Source: Labilibaculum manganireducens (GTDB lineage Bacteria; Bacteroidota; Bacteroidia; Bacteroidales; Marinifilaceae). From it: a DNA stretch of 64,000 nucleotides. Below the pieces are notes generated by a model that had not been told where the DNA came from, did not search any database, and saw only the letters and a program-made list of their open reading frames with translations. The translations under genes were made by a program, and so were the position numbers. Positions 18,318 through 29,523 of this stretch are shown here, one piece after another (positions within the stretch are counted from its first letter, which is position 1; every line of letters starts with the position of its first letter). Location: contig NZ_MVDE01000010.1 of NCBI RefSeq assembly GCF_002843385.1, forward strand, positions 1 to 64,000, in the 5' to 3' direction.

Positions 18318-19277
18318 TTAATAAATTGCCTTGGCTATTTCTTTTACACAATCGGATGCCATAAGTGTATAAAAGTGTAAGGAAGGAACCCCGTGCTGAA
18401 TCAATTCTTTTCCTTGCTGAATTCCCCACTCTATTCCCACTTGCTTCACCTCATCGTTGGTTTTGCATTTACGAACTTCGGCAGCTAATGCTTCAGGAAT
18501 ATCGGTTTTAAAAATCTGCGGAAGCACTGTTAACTGGCTTAATGCAGATATTGGCTTGATACCCGGAACAACAGGAACTGTAATACCGGCATCGCGTACT
18601 TTCTTTACAAAATCGAAGAATTTCTGATTATCGAAGAACATTTGGGTAACGATATATTCGGCTCCGGCATCCACTTTCTTTTTCAACCAATAAATATCGG
18701 AATCAATATTTGGAGCTTCTTCGTGTTTTTCAGGATATCCGGCCGTACCGAAAGAAAACGGAGTTGCAAAAGGCTCAACATGTGTGCCATCCAAAAATCC
18801 GCCTTTGTTAATTTTATTCACCTGATTGATTAAATCGATCGCATATTTGTGCTCTCCTTCACTGGAAATAAAAGCATGGCGGGAAGATGAATCACCACGC
18901 AGTAGTAGTAAATCATAAATACCCAGAAAATTTAAATCCAAAAGTGCATTTTCAGTCTCTTCCGGAGTAAATCCACTGCAAATTACATGAGGAACAACAG
19001 TTATTTTGTATTCATTTTTTATTGCTGCCGCAACTGCTACCGTCCCCGGGCGCTTTCGGGTAATTTTTTTTTCAATTAAACCACTTTCCGATTCTGTGAA
19101 AACCACCTCATCGCGATGTGCTGTGATATTAATGTACTTAGGATCGAATTCCTTTAGTTTATCTATCGTGTTAAAAACTTTATATATACTGTTTCCCCGC
19201 AAAGGAGGCAACAATTCAAATGAGAAATGTGTGGTTTTATTCTCAATTGCCTGATTTAATAGTTCGATTACTTTCAT
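18318..19277 (-). CDS. metF: 5,10-methylenetetrahydrofolate reductase
   Basis: Reduces methylene-THF to methyl-THF, the methyl donor for the MetH reaction, using a FAD TIM barrel. The 319-residue length fits the bacterial family. Family segments visible are HFSFELLPPLRG near the N terminus with the catalytic Glu, NITAHRDE, LLLRGDS, GTAGYPEKHEEAP and the YIVTQMFFDNQKFFDFV flavin/substrate region, then VPVVPGIKPI. It is the last gene of the methionine operon, 106 bp after metH and just before a strong terminator. Co-transcription with metH is inferred from the direction and the absence of a terminator in the gap. Confidence 0.95.
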   Translation of the reverse strand: MKVIELLNQAIENKTTHFSFELLPPLRGNSIYKVFNTIDKLKEFDPKYINITAHRDEVVFTESESGLIEKKITRKRPGTVAVAAAIKNEYKITVVPHVICSGFTPEETENALLDLNFLGIYDLLLLRGDSSSRHAFISSEGEHKYAIDLINQVNKINKGGFLDGTHVEPFATPFSFGTAGYPEKHEEAPNIDSDIYWLKKKVDAGAEYIVTQMFFDNQKFFDFVKKVRDAGITVPVVPGIKPISALSQLTVLPQIFKTDIPEALAAEVRKCKTNDEVKQVGIEWGIQQGKELIQHGVPSLHFYTLMASDCVKEIAKAIY

Positions 19278-19383
19278 TGGTTTTTGTTAGATATTAGTCG
19301 TTAGTTTTTAGTACGCAGTAATTCATTCAATCAACAAATTACTAGTTACCAGCTGCTAACTACTATTTTTATTATAACTAATT

Positions 19384-22300
19384 CTATAAAATAGAAGTTA
19401 AAAGCTTCTTTGCCTTCTCTTCGGATATTCCTTTTCGGGAGGCATAATCCTTTAATTGATCTTCCTTAATTTTATCGATAGAGAAATACAATGCCTCCGG
19501 ATGAGCGAAAATCAATCCACTTACCGAAGCTGCCGGATACATGGCAAAACTTTCGGTTAATGTTGCTCCGATATTCTTCTCTACATCCAAGAAATCCCAA
19601 AGCACTTGTTTTTCTGAATGCTCGGGCAATGATGGATATCCAAAAGCAGGACGAATTCCCTGATAATGTTCACGAAGCATTTCTTCAACGTTCAGATCCT
19701 CATCGACAGCATATCCCCAATCTTGTTTCCGAATTTTCTCGTGTAATAATTCCGTGAAAGCCTCGGCCAAACGATCTGCCAAAATCTTAATCATGATGCT
19801 GTTGTAATCATCATGATCTTCGGCAAATTTCTGAAGTATTTCTTCAATACCCAAACCTGCTGTTACGACAAAAGCACCTACATAATCGATTCTTTCCGAT
19901 TCAATTGGAGCTACAAAATCGCTCAAACACAAACTGCTCAGTCCTTTTTTAAACTTCTCCTGCTGACGAATGCCGCAAAATCTGGTAATTTCGTTTGTTC
20001 TGTCTTCATCGGTATACAATACGATATCATCACCAACACTATTGGCAGGAAACAATCCGTAAACCGCACTTGCTTCAATCAATCCTTCGCGCTCAATTAC
20101 ATCCAACATGTAATTGGCATCATCGAAAAGGATTTTAGCTTGTTCCTTAAAATCCGGATCTTCCATAATTTCAGGATACATGCATTTTAGCTCCCAGCCT
20201 ACAAAAAAGAAAGTCCAATCGATGTATTTGCGGATTTCGCCAATCGAAAAGTTATTCAGCACCTGCAATCCAGTTTTGTTCGGCTGATAAACAGGAGCAG
20301 TTTTCCAATCAATTTGCTCTCTGTTTTTCCGGGCCTCATCCAAAGTATAGTATTCAACCGGTTTTTTATTTTCATGATCTTCACGCACCATTTGATACTC
20401 ATCACGGGTTTTTGCCAGAAAATCTTCTCTTTTATTTTTATCGCACAACTGCTTAAAGATTCCAACCGACTTGGACGCATCTACAACGTGAACCACACCA
20501 TTGTCATAGTTTGGTTCTATTTTAACTGCTGTATGCAGTTCCGAAGTGGTTGCACCTCCTACTACCAAAGGAATATTCAAGCCCTGCCGCTTCATTTCTT
20601 CGGCAACAAAACACATCTCTTCCAAGGATGGAGTGATCAGCCCGCTTAAACCAATTGCATCCACGTTCTCTCGTATGGCGACTTCTAAAATTTTTGAACT
20701 TGGAACCATAACGCCCAAATCAATCACCTCGAAATTGTTACAGCCTAAAACTACGCCAACAATATTTTTCCCGATATCGTGTACATCACCTTTAACGGTC
20801 GCCATTACTATTTTACCGGCATTTTTCGCATCGGTAAGGCTATTTTTCTCTTCCTCTATAAAAGGTTGAAGATAAGCAACAGCCTTTTTCATTACCCTTG
20901 CTGATTTTACCACCTGAGGCAAAAACATTTTCCCTTCGCCAAACAAATTACCTACGATGTTCATTCCATCCATCAAAGGTTGTTCAATCACATCCAATGC
21001 ACGAGGCAACAACTGTCTGGCTTCTTCAGAATCCTGTTCAATGTAATCGGTGATTCCTTTTACCAGAGAATAAGAAAGTCTTTCAAAACAAGGTTTTTCT
21101 CTCCATGCATCGGCTTTCACCTGAACTTTCCCTACCGATTTCAATCCTTCGGCCAATTCAATGAGTATCTCGGTAGCCTCAGGTTTCCGATTCAAAACCA
21201 CATCTTCCACTTTCTCCAAAAGTTCCGGCTCAATATCATCGTAAATCTGTAACATTCCCGGATTTACAATTCCCATATCCAAGCCTTCTTTTATGGCATG
21301 ATACAAGAAAACGGAATGCATTGCTTCCCTAACTGTATTGTTTCCACGAAAAGAAAATGACAAATTGCTGATTCCACCACTAATTTTAGCATGTGGCAAA
21401 TTGGCTTTGATCCATTTTACGGTTTTTATATAATCAACCGCATAGTTGTTGTGTTCTTCAATTCCTGTGGCAATTGCCAATACATTGGGATCAAAAATGA
21501 TATCCTCGGCCGGAAAGCCAACCGTTTCGGTTAATATTTTATAGGCTCTTGCGCAAATTTCAGTTCTTCGCTGGAAAGTATCGGCCTGACCTTTTTCATC
21601 AAAAGCCATGATGACCGCAGCAGCTCCGTATCTTTTTATTTTGGTTGCATGATCAATAAATTCTGCCTCTCCTTCTTTCAAAGAAATTGAATTGACCACA
21701 CATTTTCCCTGCACACATTTCAATCCTGTTTCCAACACCGACCATTTCGATGAGTCGATCATTATGGGAACACGGGAAATCTCCGGCTCAGACACCAATA
21801 ACTTTAAGAAAATATCCATTTCCTTTTCAGCATCCAACATGGCATTATCCATGTTTACATCGATGATTTGTGCTCCGTTTTCAACTTGATTGCGAGCAAT
21901 TGAAAGTGCTTCTTCGTATTTTTTTTCACGAATTAAACGGGCAAATTTTATAGAACCTGCCACATTAGTCCGTTCTCCTACATTCACAAAATTGGTGAGC
22001 GAATTTATCCGCAGTAATTCCAATCCACTCAAACGGGTTTCCTTTTCTACAACCGGAATTTCTCTGGGAGCAGCACCTTTAACCGCATCAGCTAATATTT
22101 TAATGTGTTCCGGCCGGGTTCCACAGCAACCTCCAACAATATTTATCTTTTTGTTATCCAATAATTCTTTCAGATCACTCAACATGGTTTGTGGAGTTTC
22201 GTCGTACTCTCCCAATTCATTTGGCAAACCTGCATTTGGATAAACACTCACGTAAACCGGAAGCAGCGTATCCAATTGTTGAATATACGGCACCAAATCT

Positions 22301-23055
22301 TTGGCTCCAAAAGCACAATTCAGTCCAATACTCAACAATCGGTCACATTTTACTGAAGTAACAAAAGCCTCCAGGGTTTGTCCCGAAAGAGTTCGTCCGC
22401 TGTTGTCTGTAATGGTTCCCGAAATCATGATTGGTGTATCCAATCCTCTTTCTTCCAGCAATAAATCAGCCGCATAAATGGCAGCCTTGGCATTTAAAGT
22501 ATCAAAAATTGTTTCTATCAAAAGGGCATCCACTCCACCATCCAGTAATCCCTTTATCTGCTCGGTGTAAATTCTCACCAAATCATCAAAACCTACATCC
22601 CGATATCCAGGATCTTCAACCTTTGGCGACATAGAAGTCGTTTTATTGGTTGGGCCTATTGCTCCCGCTACCCAACGCGGAGTATTTGGATCAATAAGAT
22701 TCATTTCATCAACAGCTGTCCGGGCATTTTTTACTGCTTCAAAATTCAGTTCATACGCCAGTTCTTCCAATTGATAATCGGCCAATGATATTGCATTGGC
22801 ATTAAATGTATTGGTCTCAATAATATTGGCTCCGGCTTCCAAAAACTTTTGATGAATCTCCTTAATGATTTCAGGCTGAGTCAAAGTCAGTAAGTCGTTG
22901 TGTCCTTTCTGATCACTTGAAAAATCTGCAAAACGGGTTCCACGAAAATCTGCTTCAGTCAACTTGTGTGCCTGAATCATTGTTCCCATGGCACCGTCTA
23001 AAACAAGAATTTGCTTCTGTAATGCCTCTTTAATAGATGTAAATTTCTGTTCCAT
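19384..23055 (-). CDS. metH: Cobalamin-dependent methionine synthase
   Basis: Full-length (1223 residues) four-module enzyme that moves the methyl group of methyl-THF to homocysteine through methylcobalamin. Module 1 (about 1-325) binds homocysteine with zinc ligands Cys247 (GLNC), Cys310 and Cys311 (GGCCGT). Module 2 (about 340-620) is the pterin domain ([21 protein letters not shown]). Module 3 holds the B12 cap and [11 protein letters not shown] with the cobalt-ligand His. Module 4 (from about 900) is the SAM-dependent reactivation domain ([13 protein letters not shown]). The start lies one base after the aspartokinase stop, so translation is probably coupled. The organism must import or make cobalamin. 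Confidence 0.97.
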   Translation of the reverse strand: MEQKFTSIKEALQKQILVLDGAMGTMIQAHKLTEADFRGTRFADFSSDQKGHNDLLTLTQPEIIKEIHQKFLEAGANIIETNTFNANAISLADYQLEELAYELNFEAVKNARTAVDEMNLIDPNTPRWVAGAIGPTNKTTSMSPKVEDPGYRDVGFDDLVRIYTEQIKGLLDGGVDALLIETIFDTLNAKAAIYAADLLLEERGLDTPIMISGTITDNSGRTLSGQTLEAFVTSVKCDRLLSIGLNCAFGAKDLVPYIQQLDTLLPVYVSVYPNAGLPNELGEYDETPQTMLSDLKELLDNKKINIVGGCCGTRPEHIKILADAVKGAAPREIPVVEKETRLSGLELLRINSLTNFVNVGERTNVAGSIKFARLIREKKYEEALSIARNQVENGAQIIDVNMDNAMLDAEKEMDIFLKLLVSEPEISRVPIMIDSSKWSVLETGLKCVQGKCVVNSISLKEGEAEFIDHATKIKRYGAAAVIMAFDEKGQADTFQRRTEICARAYKILTETVGFPAEDIIFDPNVLAIATGIEEHNNYAVDYIKTVKWIKANLPHAKISGGISNLSFSFRGNNTVREAMHSVFLYHAIKEGLDMGIVNPGMLQIYDDIEPELLEKVEDVVLNRKPEATEILIELAEGLKSVGKVQVKADAWREKPCFERLSYSLVKGITDYIEQDSEEARQLLPRALDVIEQPLMDGMNIVGNLFGEGKMFLPQVVKSARVMKKAVAYLQPFIEEEKNSLTDAKNAGKIVMATVKGDVHDIGKNIVGVVLGCNNFEVIDLGVMVPSSKILEVAIRENVDAIGLSGLITPSLEEMCFVAEEMKRQGLNIPLVVGGATTSELHTAVKIEPNYDNGVVHVVDASKSVGIFKQLCDKNKREDFLAKTRDEYQMVREDHENKKPVEYYTLDEARKNREQIDWKTAPVYQPNKTGLQVLNNFSIGEIRKYIDWTFFFVGWELKCMYPEIMEDPDFKEQAKILFDDANYMLDVIEREGLIEASAVYGLFPANSVGDDIVLYTDEDRTNEITRFCGIRQQEKFKKGLSSLCLSDFVAPIESERIDYVGAFVVTAGLGIEEILQKFAEDHDDYNSIMIKILADRLAEAFTELLHEKIRKQDWGYAVDEDLNVEEMLREHYQGIRPAFGYPSLPEHSEKQVLWDFLDVEKNIGATLTESFAMYPAASVSGLIFAHPEALYFSIDKIKEDQLKDYASRKGISEEKAKKLLTSIL

Positions 23056-23056
23056 A

Positions 23057-24316
23057 TTAATTTGCGACTGTTAGATAGATTGCAGTATTACTATTCTTTT
23101 GTTCTACCAGAACATGATGTTTGTTCTGTATTTCTTCGATTGTGGCCGGCGTATAATGCCGAACGGTGATCAATTCCAGATCATCACTCAATTCAACCTC
23201 ATACTTTTCTTCCAATTCTGCCACCAAATCCTGCATATTTCTGGCTGAGCTATTGGCACAAAAAGCAAAGCTAACCGCAGTGTTCTGAGTAAAATTAAGC
23301 TTTATTCTATACTTTGTAACCAGTGTAAAAATAAAAACAAGGTCTTTTTCACCAATAAAAGAAAAATTCAGCGGTTTTAAAGTCACTAACAACTGTCTTT
23401 TTTTGACAATGTAATTTGGCAGCAATGGTTGTGGCTGATCTCCTTTTGTAATTAATGTTCCTTTTTGCGATGGATCGATAAATGATTTTACCCACAAAGG
23501 AATCTTTTTTGCCTGCAACGGCTTTATGGTTTTCGGATGAATTACTCTGGCACCATAGTAAGAAAGCTCTATTGCTTCATGATAAGGAATTAAATCCAAT
23601 TTGGTTGTTTCCTCAAAATAATCAGGATCTGCATTCAAAATTCCCAAAACATCTTTCCAGATAATCATTTTATCAGCGCCAAGCAAGTGAGCTAAAATTG
23701 CGGCTGTGTAGTCCGAACCTTCTCTTCCTAAAGAGGTGGTGAAACCATTCGGATCTCTGGCAATAAACCCCTGCGTAATGTATAATGCAGTCGGATTATC
23801 AGGAAATACGGCATTGGCTTTTTCTTTCGACGAATCCCAAAGTATATTAGCATCTACATAATTATCATCGGAATCCAAACAAGTTCGAACATCAATCCAC
23901 TTATTATTTTGTCCGATATGATTTAAATAAGTAGCTACAATTGTTGTTGATAAAAGTTCTCCAAAACCAATCACCTGATCGTATTCAAAATTGAACTGAT
24001 CGGATGATGGTTTTGAAATTTTGGTTTTCAGCTCGATGAAAAGAGCGTTTATTTCCGAACTGACCTTCGCAGGAACTTCTTCGAATAAATCATCGATCAC
24101 TGAAGTGTGGTTTTTCTTCAGCAGATCAAAAAGTTCCAAGGCCTTATCATTTCCGGAAAAATAAGCATCTACCAGTTCTTCCAGCAAATTGGTAGTTGTA
24201 CCAATTGCCGAAATCACCACTGTGAGCGGACGCTTTACTTTGCCAATAATTTGACAAATATTTTTAATAGCAGCAGCATCTTTTACCGATGCACCGCCAA
24301 ATTTGTATATGATCAT
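23057..24316 (-). CDS. Aspartate kinase (methionine-operon copy)
   Basis: Phosphorylates aspartate, the first step towards methionine, threonine and lysine. KFGGASV at the N terminus is the kinase signature. [15 protein letters not shown] is the nucleotide-binding Gly-rich loop, and the catalytic domain runs to about residue 290 with ARVIHPKTI. The last 110 residues have two ACT-like halves ([14 protein letters not shown]), suggesting feedback control. It is monofunctional, without fused homoserine dehydrogenase, and 419 residues long. A second gene of identical length lies at 30108-31367. Its place between hom and metH under the riboswitch leader suggests this isozyme is dedicated to methionine. 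Confidence 0.93.
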   Translation of the reverse strand: MIIYKFGGASVKDAAAIKNICQIIGKVKRPLTVVISAIGTTTNLLEELVDAYFSGNDKALELFDLLKKNHTSVIDDLFEEVPAKVSSEINALFIELKTKISKPSSDQFNFEYDQVIGFGELLSTTIVATYLNHIGQNNKWIDVRTCLDSDDNYVDANILWDSSKEKANAVFPDNPTALYITQGFIARDPNGFTTSLGREGSDYTAAILAHLLGADKMIIWKDVLGILNADPDYFEETTKLDLIPYHEAIELSYYGARVIHPKTIKPLQAKKIPLWVKSFIDPSQKGTLITKGDQPQPLLPNYIVKKRQLLVTLKPLNFSFIGEKDLVFIFTLVTKYRIKLNFTQNTAVSFAFCANSSARNMQDLVAELEEKYEVELSDDLELITVRHYTPATIEEIQNKHHVLVEQKNSNTAIYLTVAN

Positions 24317-24374
24317 TTCTAGTTAGATTTGAGATGCCAGATATGAGATTGATGCCCATACCCCAAATTCAAAA

Positions 24375-25565
24375 TTACTCATCACCCAAATAAGCCAGGA
24401 AAATATCTTTCCCTGCAATTTGCTTACGGATATTTATCAGTTCGGAAAGATTCAATGTTCCAATTACATAGTTAAAATCTTTTCCTGTCAGCGATTCCGA
24501 TATCTCCTTGAAATCAAATAATTCCAAATCGTTTTTATCTGTGTATCTCAAATAAATCTCAACATCCATATCGTTGGTGTATTCCAAACCACCATAATAT
24601 TTCAGCTTTTTATATTCGTATTTGTAATTGTAGGCCAAAGCTGTTATATCCGATAAAACTGCCGATCCGGTTGGATGCGCACCAGCTCCTTTTCCATACA
24701 TAAACTGGTTGTCGTAGAAATTCCCCTGAATTAAAACGCCGTTATAATGACTCTCAACCGTATAAGCATGCTCTGTTGGTCTCACAAATTTTGGGGCAAC
24801 AAACAAATTCACCCTATTGCCGTTTACTTTGGTTACTTTTCCCAGCAATCGGATTTTATATCCCTTTTGCGATGCCAACTCAATATCTTTTGGTAAAAGA
24901 TTCGCGATTCCCGAATTAAAAACCTCATCGGGATGCACAAACAAACCAAATCCGTGAACGGTAAGGATAATCAGTTTGTATAAAGTATCGAACCCACCAA
25001 CATCCGATGTAGGATCACTTTCAGCAAATCCTAAATCCTGTGCTTCTTTTAATGCCAGATTGTAATCCAGATTTTCATTGAAAATCTTTGTCAGGATATA
25101 ATTGGATGATCCGTTCAGGATTCCACTTACCGATTGCAATAAATCATTGTCGTAGTACTCTTCCAAATTTCTGATAATAGGAATACTTCCACATGCCGAA
25201 GCTTCATACAAAAAGGAAACCTTGTATTGCCATTGCAGTTGAATCAGCTCCTCGATATGATAGGCCAGCATTTTTTTATTGGCAGAAACCACATGCTTTC
25301 CATTTTGCATAGCAGTTTTCACAATTTGATAAGCTGCATCTGCATCATCAATCAATTCAGCAACTACATTAATTTCCGGATCATTTAAAATATCATCAGG
25401 ATTTGTTGTCAATAATTTAGCATCTAAATCTCTTTCCTTTTCTGCATCTTTCACACAAACTTTCACGATAGATGCATCGAGTCCTTTGCTGTTTTTAAGA
25501 ACGTGAGCCAATCCGGAACCTACAACACCGTAGCCAAAAACGCCTATTTTTAATTTATTACTCAT
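24375..25565 (-). CDS. hom: Homoserine dehydrogenase
   Basis: Reduces aspartate semialdehyde to homoserine with NAD(P)H. The N-terminal Rossmann motif is GVFGYGVVGSGLAHVL (about 8-23). The catalytic part shows VSANKKMLA, the family's GILNGSSNYILTKI and EAQDLGFAESDPTSDVGGFD, which carry substrate-binding acids and the catalytic Lys region. At 396 residues it has a short C-terminal extension but no obvious full ACT domain. It overlaps metX by 8 bp and is followed 58 bp later by the aspartokinase, so the first and third steps of the pathway lie in one transcript. Confidence 0.93.
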   Translation of the reverse strand: MSNKLKIGVFGYGVVGSGLAHVLKNSKGLDASIVKVCVKDAEKERDLDAKLLTTNPDDILNDPEINVVAELIDDADAAYQIVKTAMQNGKHVVSANKKMLAYHIEELIQLQWQYKVSFLYEASACGSIPIIRNLEEYYDNDLLQSVSGILNGSSNYILTKIFNENLDYNLALKEAQDLGFAESDPTSDVGGFDTLYKLIILTVHGFGLFVHPDEVFNSGIANLLPKDIELASQKGYKIRLLGKVTKVNGNRVNLFVAPKFVRPTEHAYTVESHYNGVLIQGNFYDNQFMYGKGAGAHPTGSAVLSDITALAYNYKYEYKKLKYYGGLEYTNDMDVEIYLRYTDKNDLELFDFKEISESLTGKDFNYVIGTLNLSELINIRKQIAGKDIFLAYLGDE

Positions 25566-26592
25566 TAGTTTTGTTATCGTTTAAGAATGTTTTTAATACT
25601 TCAGTTAATTGTTCCTGTTCTAAAAGGAAGCCATCGTGTCCGTAAATTGAATTGATTTCCAGGAATTCTGCATTTGGAATATTGTCAGCAATAAACCGCT
25701 GCTCCTGAATTGGGAAAATCTGATCGGAATTTACACCAATTACCAATGTTCTTGATTTGATTTCGTTCAAAGCGGAAACTAAACCATTTCTTCCACGGCC
25801 AATATTATGACTATCCATTATTTTTGAAAGATGCCAATACGAATAAGCATTAAATCTGCGCGCCAGCTTCTCGCCCTGATACCTCTGATAAGAACTTGCC
25901 CGGTAATGATCTGTTTTGCCTTCTTCATTTTCCTGCTGAGAATGATCGTAAGTCGAATAAGTTCTGTAGCTAAGCAGAGCAATGGATCTAGCCACGCGCA
26001 TGCCATTCAAACCTGCTTCATCATTCGATTCTTTCCAGGTTGGATCTACTTCAATTGACATTCTCTGCGATTCGTTAAAAGCAATTCCCCAAGGAGAATG
26101 TTTTGCGTTGGAAGCCAATATCACCAGATTGTCCAGTTTCCCATTCAACAGATAAGCCCATTCCATGGCCTGCATGCCACCCAATGAGCTGCCTATCATC
26201 ATATGAATACGTTCTATTTTTAAATGCTTTCTCAAAATTTCATGCGCCCCAACTAAATCTCTAACCGTTAGCTGTGGAAAATCATGATAGTAAGCCTTTC
26301 CGTTGTCCGGATTTTTTGAGAGAGGTCCCGTTGAACCGTAGCAGGAAGCAAGAGTATTGTCGCAAACTATGAAGTAATCTTTCGGATTGAAAAAATCATT
26401 TTCACCAAATAATCCTTCCCACCAATCGAAAACATCCGAATTAGCAGTAAGAGCATGACAAACCCAAATCACATTATTCCTTTTAGGGTCGTATTCCCCA
26501 TAGGTGTGATAGGTCAATTCCAACTCTTTCAGACACTCACCTGATTCAAGTTGTAAACCTTCTTTATGGATGTAACATTCTGAATTCACCAA
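25558..26592 (-). CDS. metX: Homoserine O-acetyltransferase
   Basis: Alpha/beta-hydrolase-fold acyltransferase that activates homoserine with acetyl-CoA for direct sulfhydrylation. The nucleophile Ser is in MIGSSLGGMQAMEW (about residues 130-145). The N-terminal NVIWVCHALTANSDV oxyanion region and the C-terminal YGHDGFLLE with the catalytic His are present, and the triad Asp is in VNSDQIFP. Length (344 residues) matches the family. It pairs with the O-acetylhomoserine sulfhydrylase upstream and overlaps hom by 8 bp. Acetyl rather than succinyl as donor is inferred from the family and the partner. Confidence 0.94.
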   Translation of the reverse strand: MVNSECYIHKEGLQLESGECLKELELTYHTYGEYDPKRNNVIWVCHALTANSDVFDWWEGLFGENDFFNPKDYFIVCDNTLASCYGSTGPLSKNPDNGKAYYHDFPQLTVRDLVGAHEILRKHLKIERIHMMIGSSLGGMQAMEWAYLLNGKLDNLVILASNAKHSPWGIAFNESQRMSIEVDPTWKESNDEAGLNGMRVARSIALLSYRTYSTYDHSQQENEEGKTDHYRASSYQRYQGEKLARRFNAYSYWHLSKIMDSHNIGRGRNGLVSALNEIKSRTLVIGVNSDQIFPIQEQRFIADNIPNAEFLEINSIYGHDGFLLEQEQLTEVLKTFLNDNKTNE

Positions 26593-26670
26593 TTATTGAT
26601 TTTGTTTTGTTTGTTGTTTTTTTGCTTTGTAAAAATTTCACCCAAAATATTCTTGAGCGAAACCTTAAGT

Positions 26671-26709
26671 TCCCAGTCGAAAATCCGACTAAAAAATTTC
26701 CGACTGGGA
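26671..26709. repeat. Inverted repeat in the metY-metX gap
   Basis: TCCCAGTCG (26671-26679) is the reverse complement of CGACTGGGA (26701-26709), with an inner CCGACT copy at 26685-26690 that can compete for pairing. There is no long T-run directly after the stem on the minus strand. It could be a processing or attenuation hairpin within the operon; its function is not shown. Confidence 0.55.
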
Positions 26710-26723
26710 TTTGACTATAAGAA

Positions 26724-28076
<1,353 letters not shown>

Positions 28077-28382
28077 TCAGCCATTCACTTTTAGCTATTA
28101 CATAACAATCAGATTATCCGACTTGCTATTCAGCTTAAAAGCCTATTCCTTGATTTAAAAATTGATTAATTAGTTAGAAACTGAAGTTTCTGAATGTCGC
28201 AAAAACATATCTGCTTAGATTCAAACATTCTGAATGTGGTTTCAGATTTGGTTGTACCTATTCATCTTTCTGTTAAAGCAGAAATATAAAAAGTAAGCAA
28301 AATTGAATTTGAATTCCCGGGTTCGGTGTTATTTTATACGCACCAGTATCTAAAAAAAGGGAAAGATTTTAGAAAGAATGCG

Positions 28383-28496
28383 TTAAATCATACGCATCAT
28401 TTGCTGCATTCGCATCATCAACATGGTTGAAGATTGCAACGTGAAGTTTTGCTCCTGATGAGCCTGCTGATTGTAATTAATTTGAGTCTTCTTCAT
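28383..28496 (-). CDS. Candidate methionine-rich leader peptide
   Basis: A 37-codon ORF, ATG at 28496 and TAA at 28383-28385, begins 8 nt after the closing stem of the SAM-I riboswitch. It starts MKKTQINYNQQ and ends in MLMMRMQQMMRMI: 7 of the last 13 codons are ATG, 8 in all. Such a terminal run of the regulated amino acid is the hallmark of an attenuator leader peptide, where ribosome stalling on scarce charged tRNA-Met changes downstream RNA folding. The Met-Arg codons 34-35 (ATGCGT) can pair with ACGCAT overlapping and following the stop. That ACGCAT can alternatively pair with GTGCGT at 28338-28343. A classical GC-rich terminator right after it is not evident. The coding call rests on composition and position. 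Confidence 0.7.
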   Translation of the reverse strand: MKKTQINYNQQAHQEQNFTLQSSTMLMMRMQQMMRMI

Positions 28497-28504
28497 AATC
28501 TGTT

Positions 28505-28612
28505 AATTTATATTCACCAAAAATTTGGTCAGGATTTGACACCTTTCAGCTATGGAAGCCGCGGTTGTCAGAAGGTCAACGAGCCTGTTCTCTTACTTCT
28601 TCTGTATAAATT
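28505..28612 (-). ncRNA. SAM-I (S-box) riboswitch of the methionine operon
   Basis: A 108-nt element on the minus strand with the S-box layout. The P1 stem is AATTTATA (28612-28605) with TATAAATT (28512-28505). P2 is CAGAAG with CTTCTG, enclosing the kink-turn-like CAGGCTCGTTGACC. Then comes the conserved CTGACAACC (family CCGGCAACC), a short P3, and AAAGGTGTCAAATCC (family AAGGTGCTAATTCC). SAM binding would be expected to lower expression of metY-metX-hom-ask-metH-metF. The 3' side of P1 ends only 8 nt before the leader-peptide ATG, so SAM binding may act on access to that start codon. No expression platform with a T-run is obvious directly after it. Confidence 0.87.
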
Positions 28613-28652
28613 ATAGATATTCTCCTGAGAGATTTACCTTATATAACGGGAA

Positions 28653-28683
28653 CAAAGATAGGGAAGTTTTTGAATTCACCAAA
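28653..28683 (-). promoter_or_regulatory. Promoter of the methionine operon
   Basis: TTTG (28680-28683) and TATCTTTG (28653-28660) on the minus strand are 19 bp apart, an exact Bacteroidota housekeeping promoter. The start site would fall near 28646, placing about 34 nt before the riboswitch P1 stem. Confidence 0.85.
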
Positions 28684-28777
28684 CATTCCCGACCTCTTTG
28701 TCTTTTATTATTAAAAAAAACATTCTTCTGTTCCTTTAAAAATTCAACTTACATCATATTATACTCTTGCTTTTTTA

Positions 28778-28913
28778 CACCCGTTCGCCTGTCGGCACTT
28801 TCCCTGCAAGGGAAAGATTCCGCAATAAGCTTTTCCGTTAAAAAACTAAGAACATATGCAGCTTAAAGAGTTCTCCTCCTTTCAGGGGAGATGTCCGAAG
28901 GACAGAGGGGTGA
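28778..28913. repeat. MITE/REP-like element, copy 1
   Basis: A 136-bp copy of the local repeat family. It begins CACCCGTTCGCCTGTCGGCAC and ends GTCCGAAGGACAGAGGGGTGA. The left end and the reverse complement of the right end (CACCCCTCTGTCCTTCGGAC...) form imperfect inverted repeats of about 40 bp. Each arm itself contains two small palindromes: GCC/GGC plus TTTCCCTGCAAGGGAAA on the left, and CTCCTTTCAGGGGAG plus GTCCGAAGGAC on the right. Copy 1 has the same length as copy 5 and shares its inner AACATATGCAGCTTAAAGAG. It lies just upstream of the methionine promoter. Confidence 0.85.
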
Positions 28914-28960
28914 AAAAAACCACAAATTTGAATGGATACTTTTTTAAATTTCCTATTATT

Positions 28961-29112
28961 CACCCTTTCGCCTGTCGGCACCACGAAAGCTTTCGGGATT
29001 CCCTGCAAGGGAAAGATTCATACAATCAATTTTTCTGCAAAAAAATAAGAGCATAAGCTGTTTAGTGAGTTCTCCTCCTTTCAGGGGAGATGTCCGAAGG
29101 ACAGAGGGGTGA
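28961..29112. repeat. MITE/REP-like element, copy 2 (tandem duplicate)
   Basis: Same family as copy 1, with an extra palindromic CGAAAGCTTTCG inserted between the two left-arm palindromes, and GCATAAGCTGTTTAGTGAG as the inner part. Copy 2 with its downstream spacer (28961-29143) is repeated without visible change as 29144-29326. Confidence 0.88.
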
Positions 29113-29143
29113 GGAAAAACCACAAATTAAAATTGCTACTTTT

Positions 29144-29295
29144 CACCCTTTCGCCTGTCGGCACCACGAAAGCTTTCGGGATTCCCTGCAAGGGAAAGAT
29201 TCATACAATCAATTTTTCTGCAAAAAAATAAGAGCATAAGCTGTTTAGTGAGTTCTCCTCCTTTCAGGGGAGATGTCCGAAGGACAGAGGGGTGA
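29144..29295. repeat. MITE/REP-like element, copy 3 (identical to copy 2)
   Basis: Identical by eye to copy 2, including the CGAAAGCTTTCG insert and the spacer after it (AACCACAAATTAAAATTGC). The repeat period is 183 bp. Identity this high points to a recent tandem duplication or ongoing homogenisation. Confidence 0.88.
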
Positions 29296-29326
29296 GGAAA
29301 AACCACAAATTAAAATTGCTACTTTT

Positions 29327-29515
29327 CACCCTTTCGCTTGCCGGCACTTGGTTCACAGTAATTTATTTTTAAAATGTGTTCACGATCTCTGCTTCGCTAC
29401 GATTCCCTGAAAGGGAAAGATTCATACAATTAACTTTTCCTCAAAAACCTGAGGCCAGTTCTGCTTAATGAGTTCTCCCATTTTCAGGGGAGATGTCCGA
29501 AGGACAGAGGGGTGA
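29327..29515. repeat. MITE/REP-like element, copy 4 (enlarged)
   Basis: A 189-bp copy with left end CACCCTTTCGCTTGCCGGCAC, then about 55 bp of extra sequence containing GATCTCTGCTTCGCTACGATT, then the second palindrome in the form TTCCCTGAAAGGGAAAG. The right arm is intact (GTCCGAAGGACAGAGGGGTGA). It ends 8 bp before the stop codon of the DUF559 gene. Confidence 0.85.
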
Positions 29516-29523
29516 GGAAAAAT

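Noticed and set aside
28505-28612. A SAM-II riboswitch, known in some Bacteroidota
   Set aside because: The aptamer is 108 nt with P1/P2 stems, the ACAACC and AAAGGTG...AAATCC blocks of S-box type; SAM-II is much shorter and lacks these.
28434-29056. Plus-strand frames across the methionine leader and repeat copies
   Set aside because: They run through a riboswitch, promoter and inverted repeats on the other strand; composition is repeat-derived, not coding.
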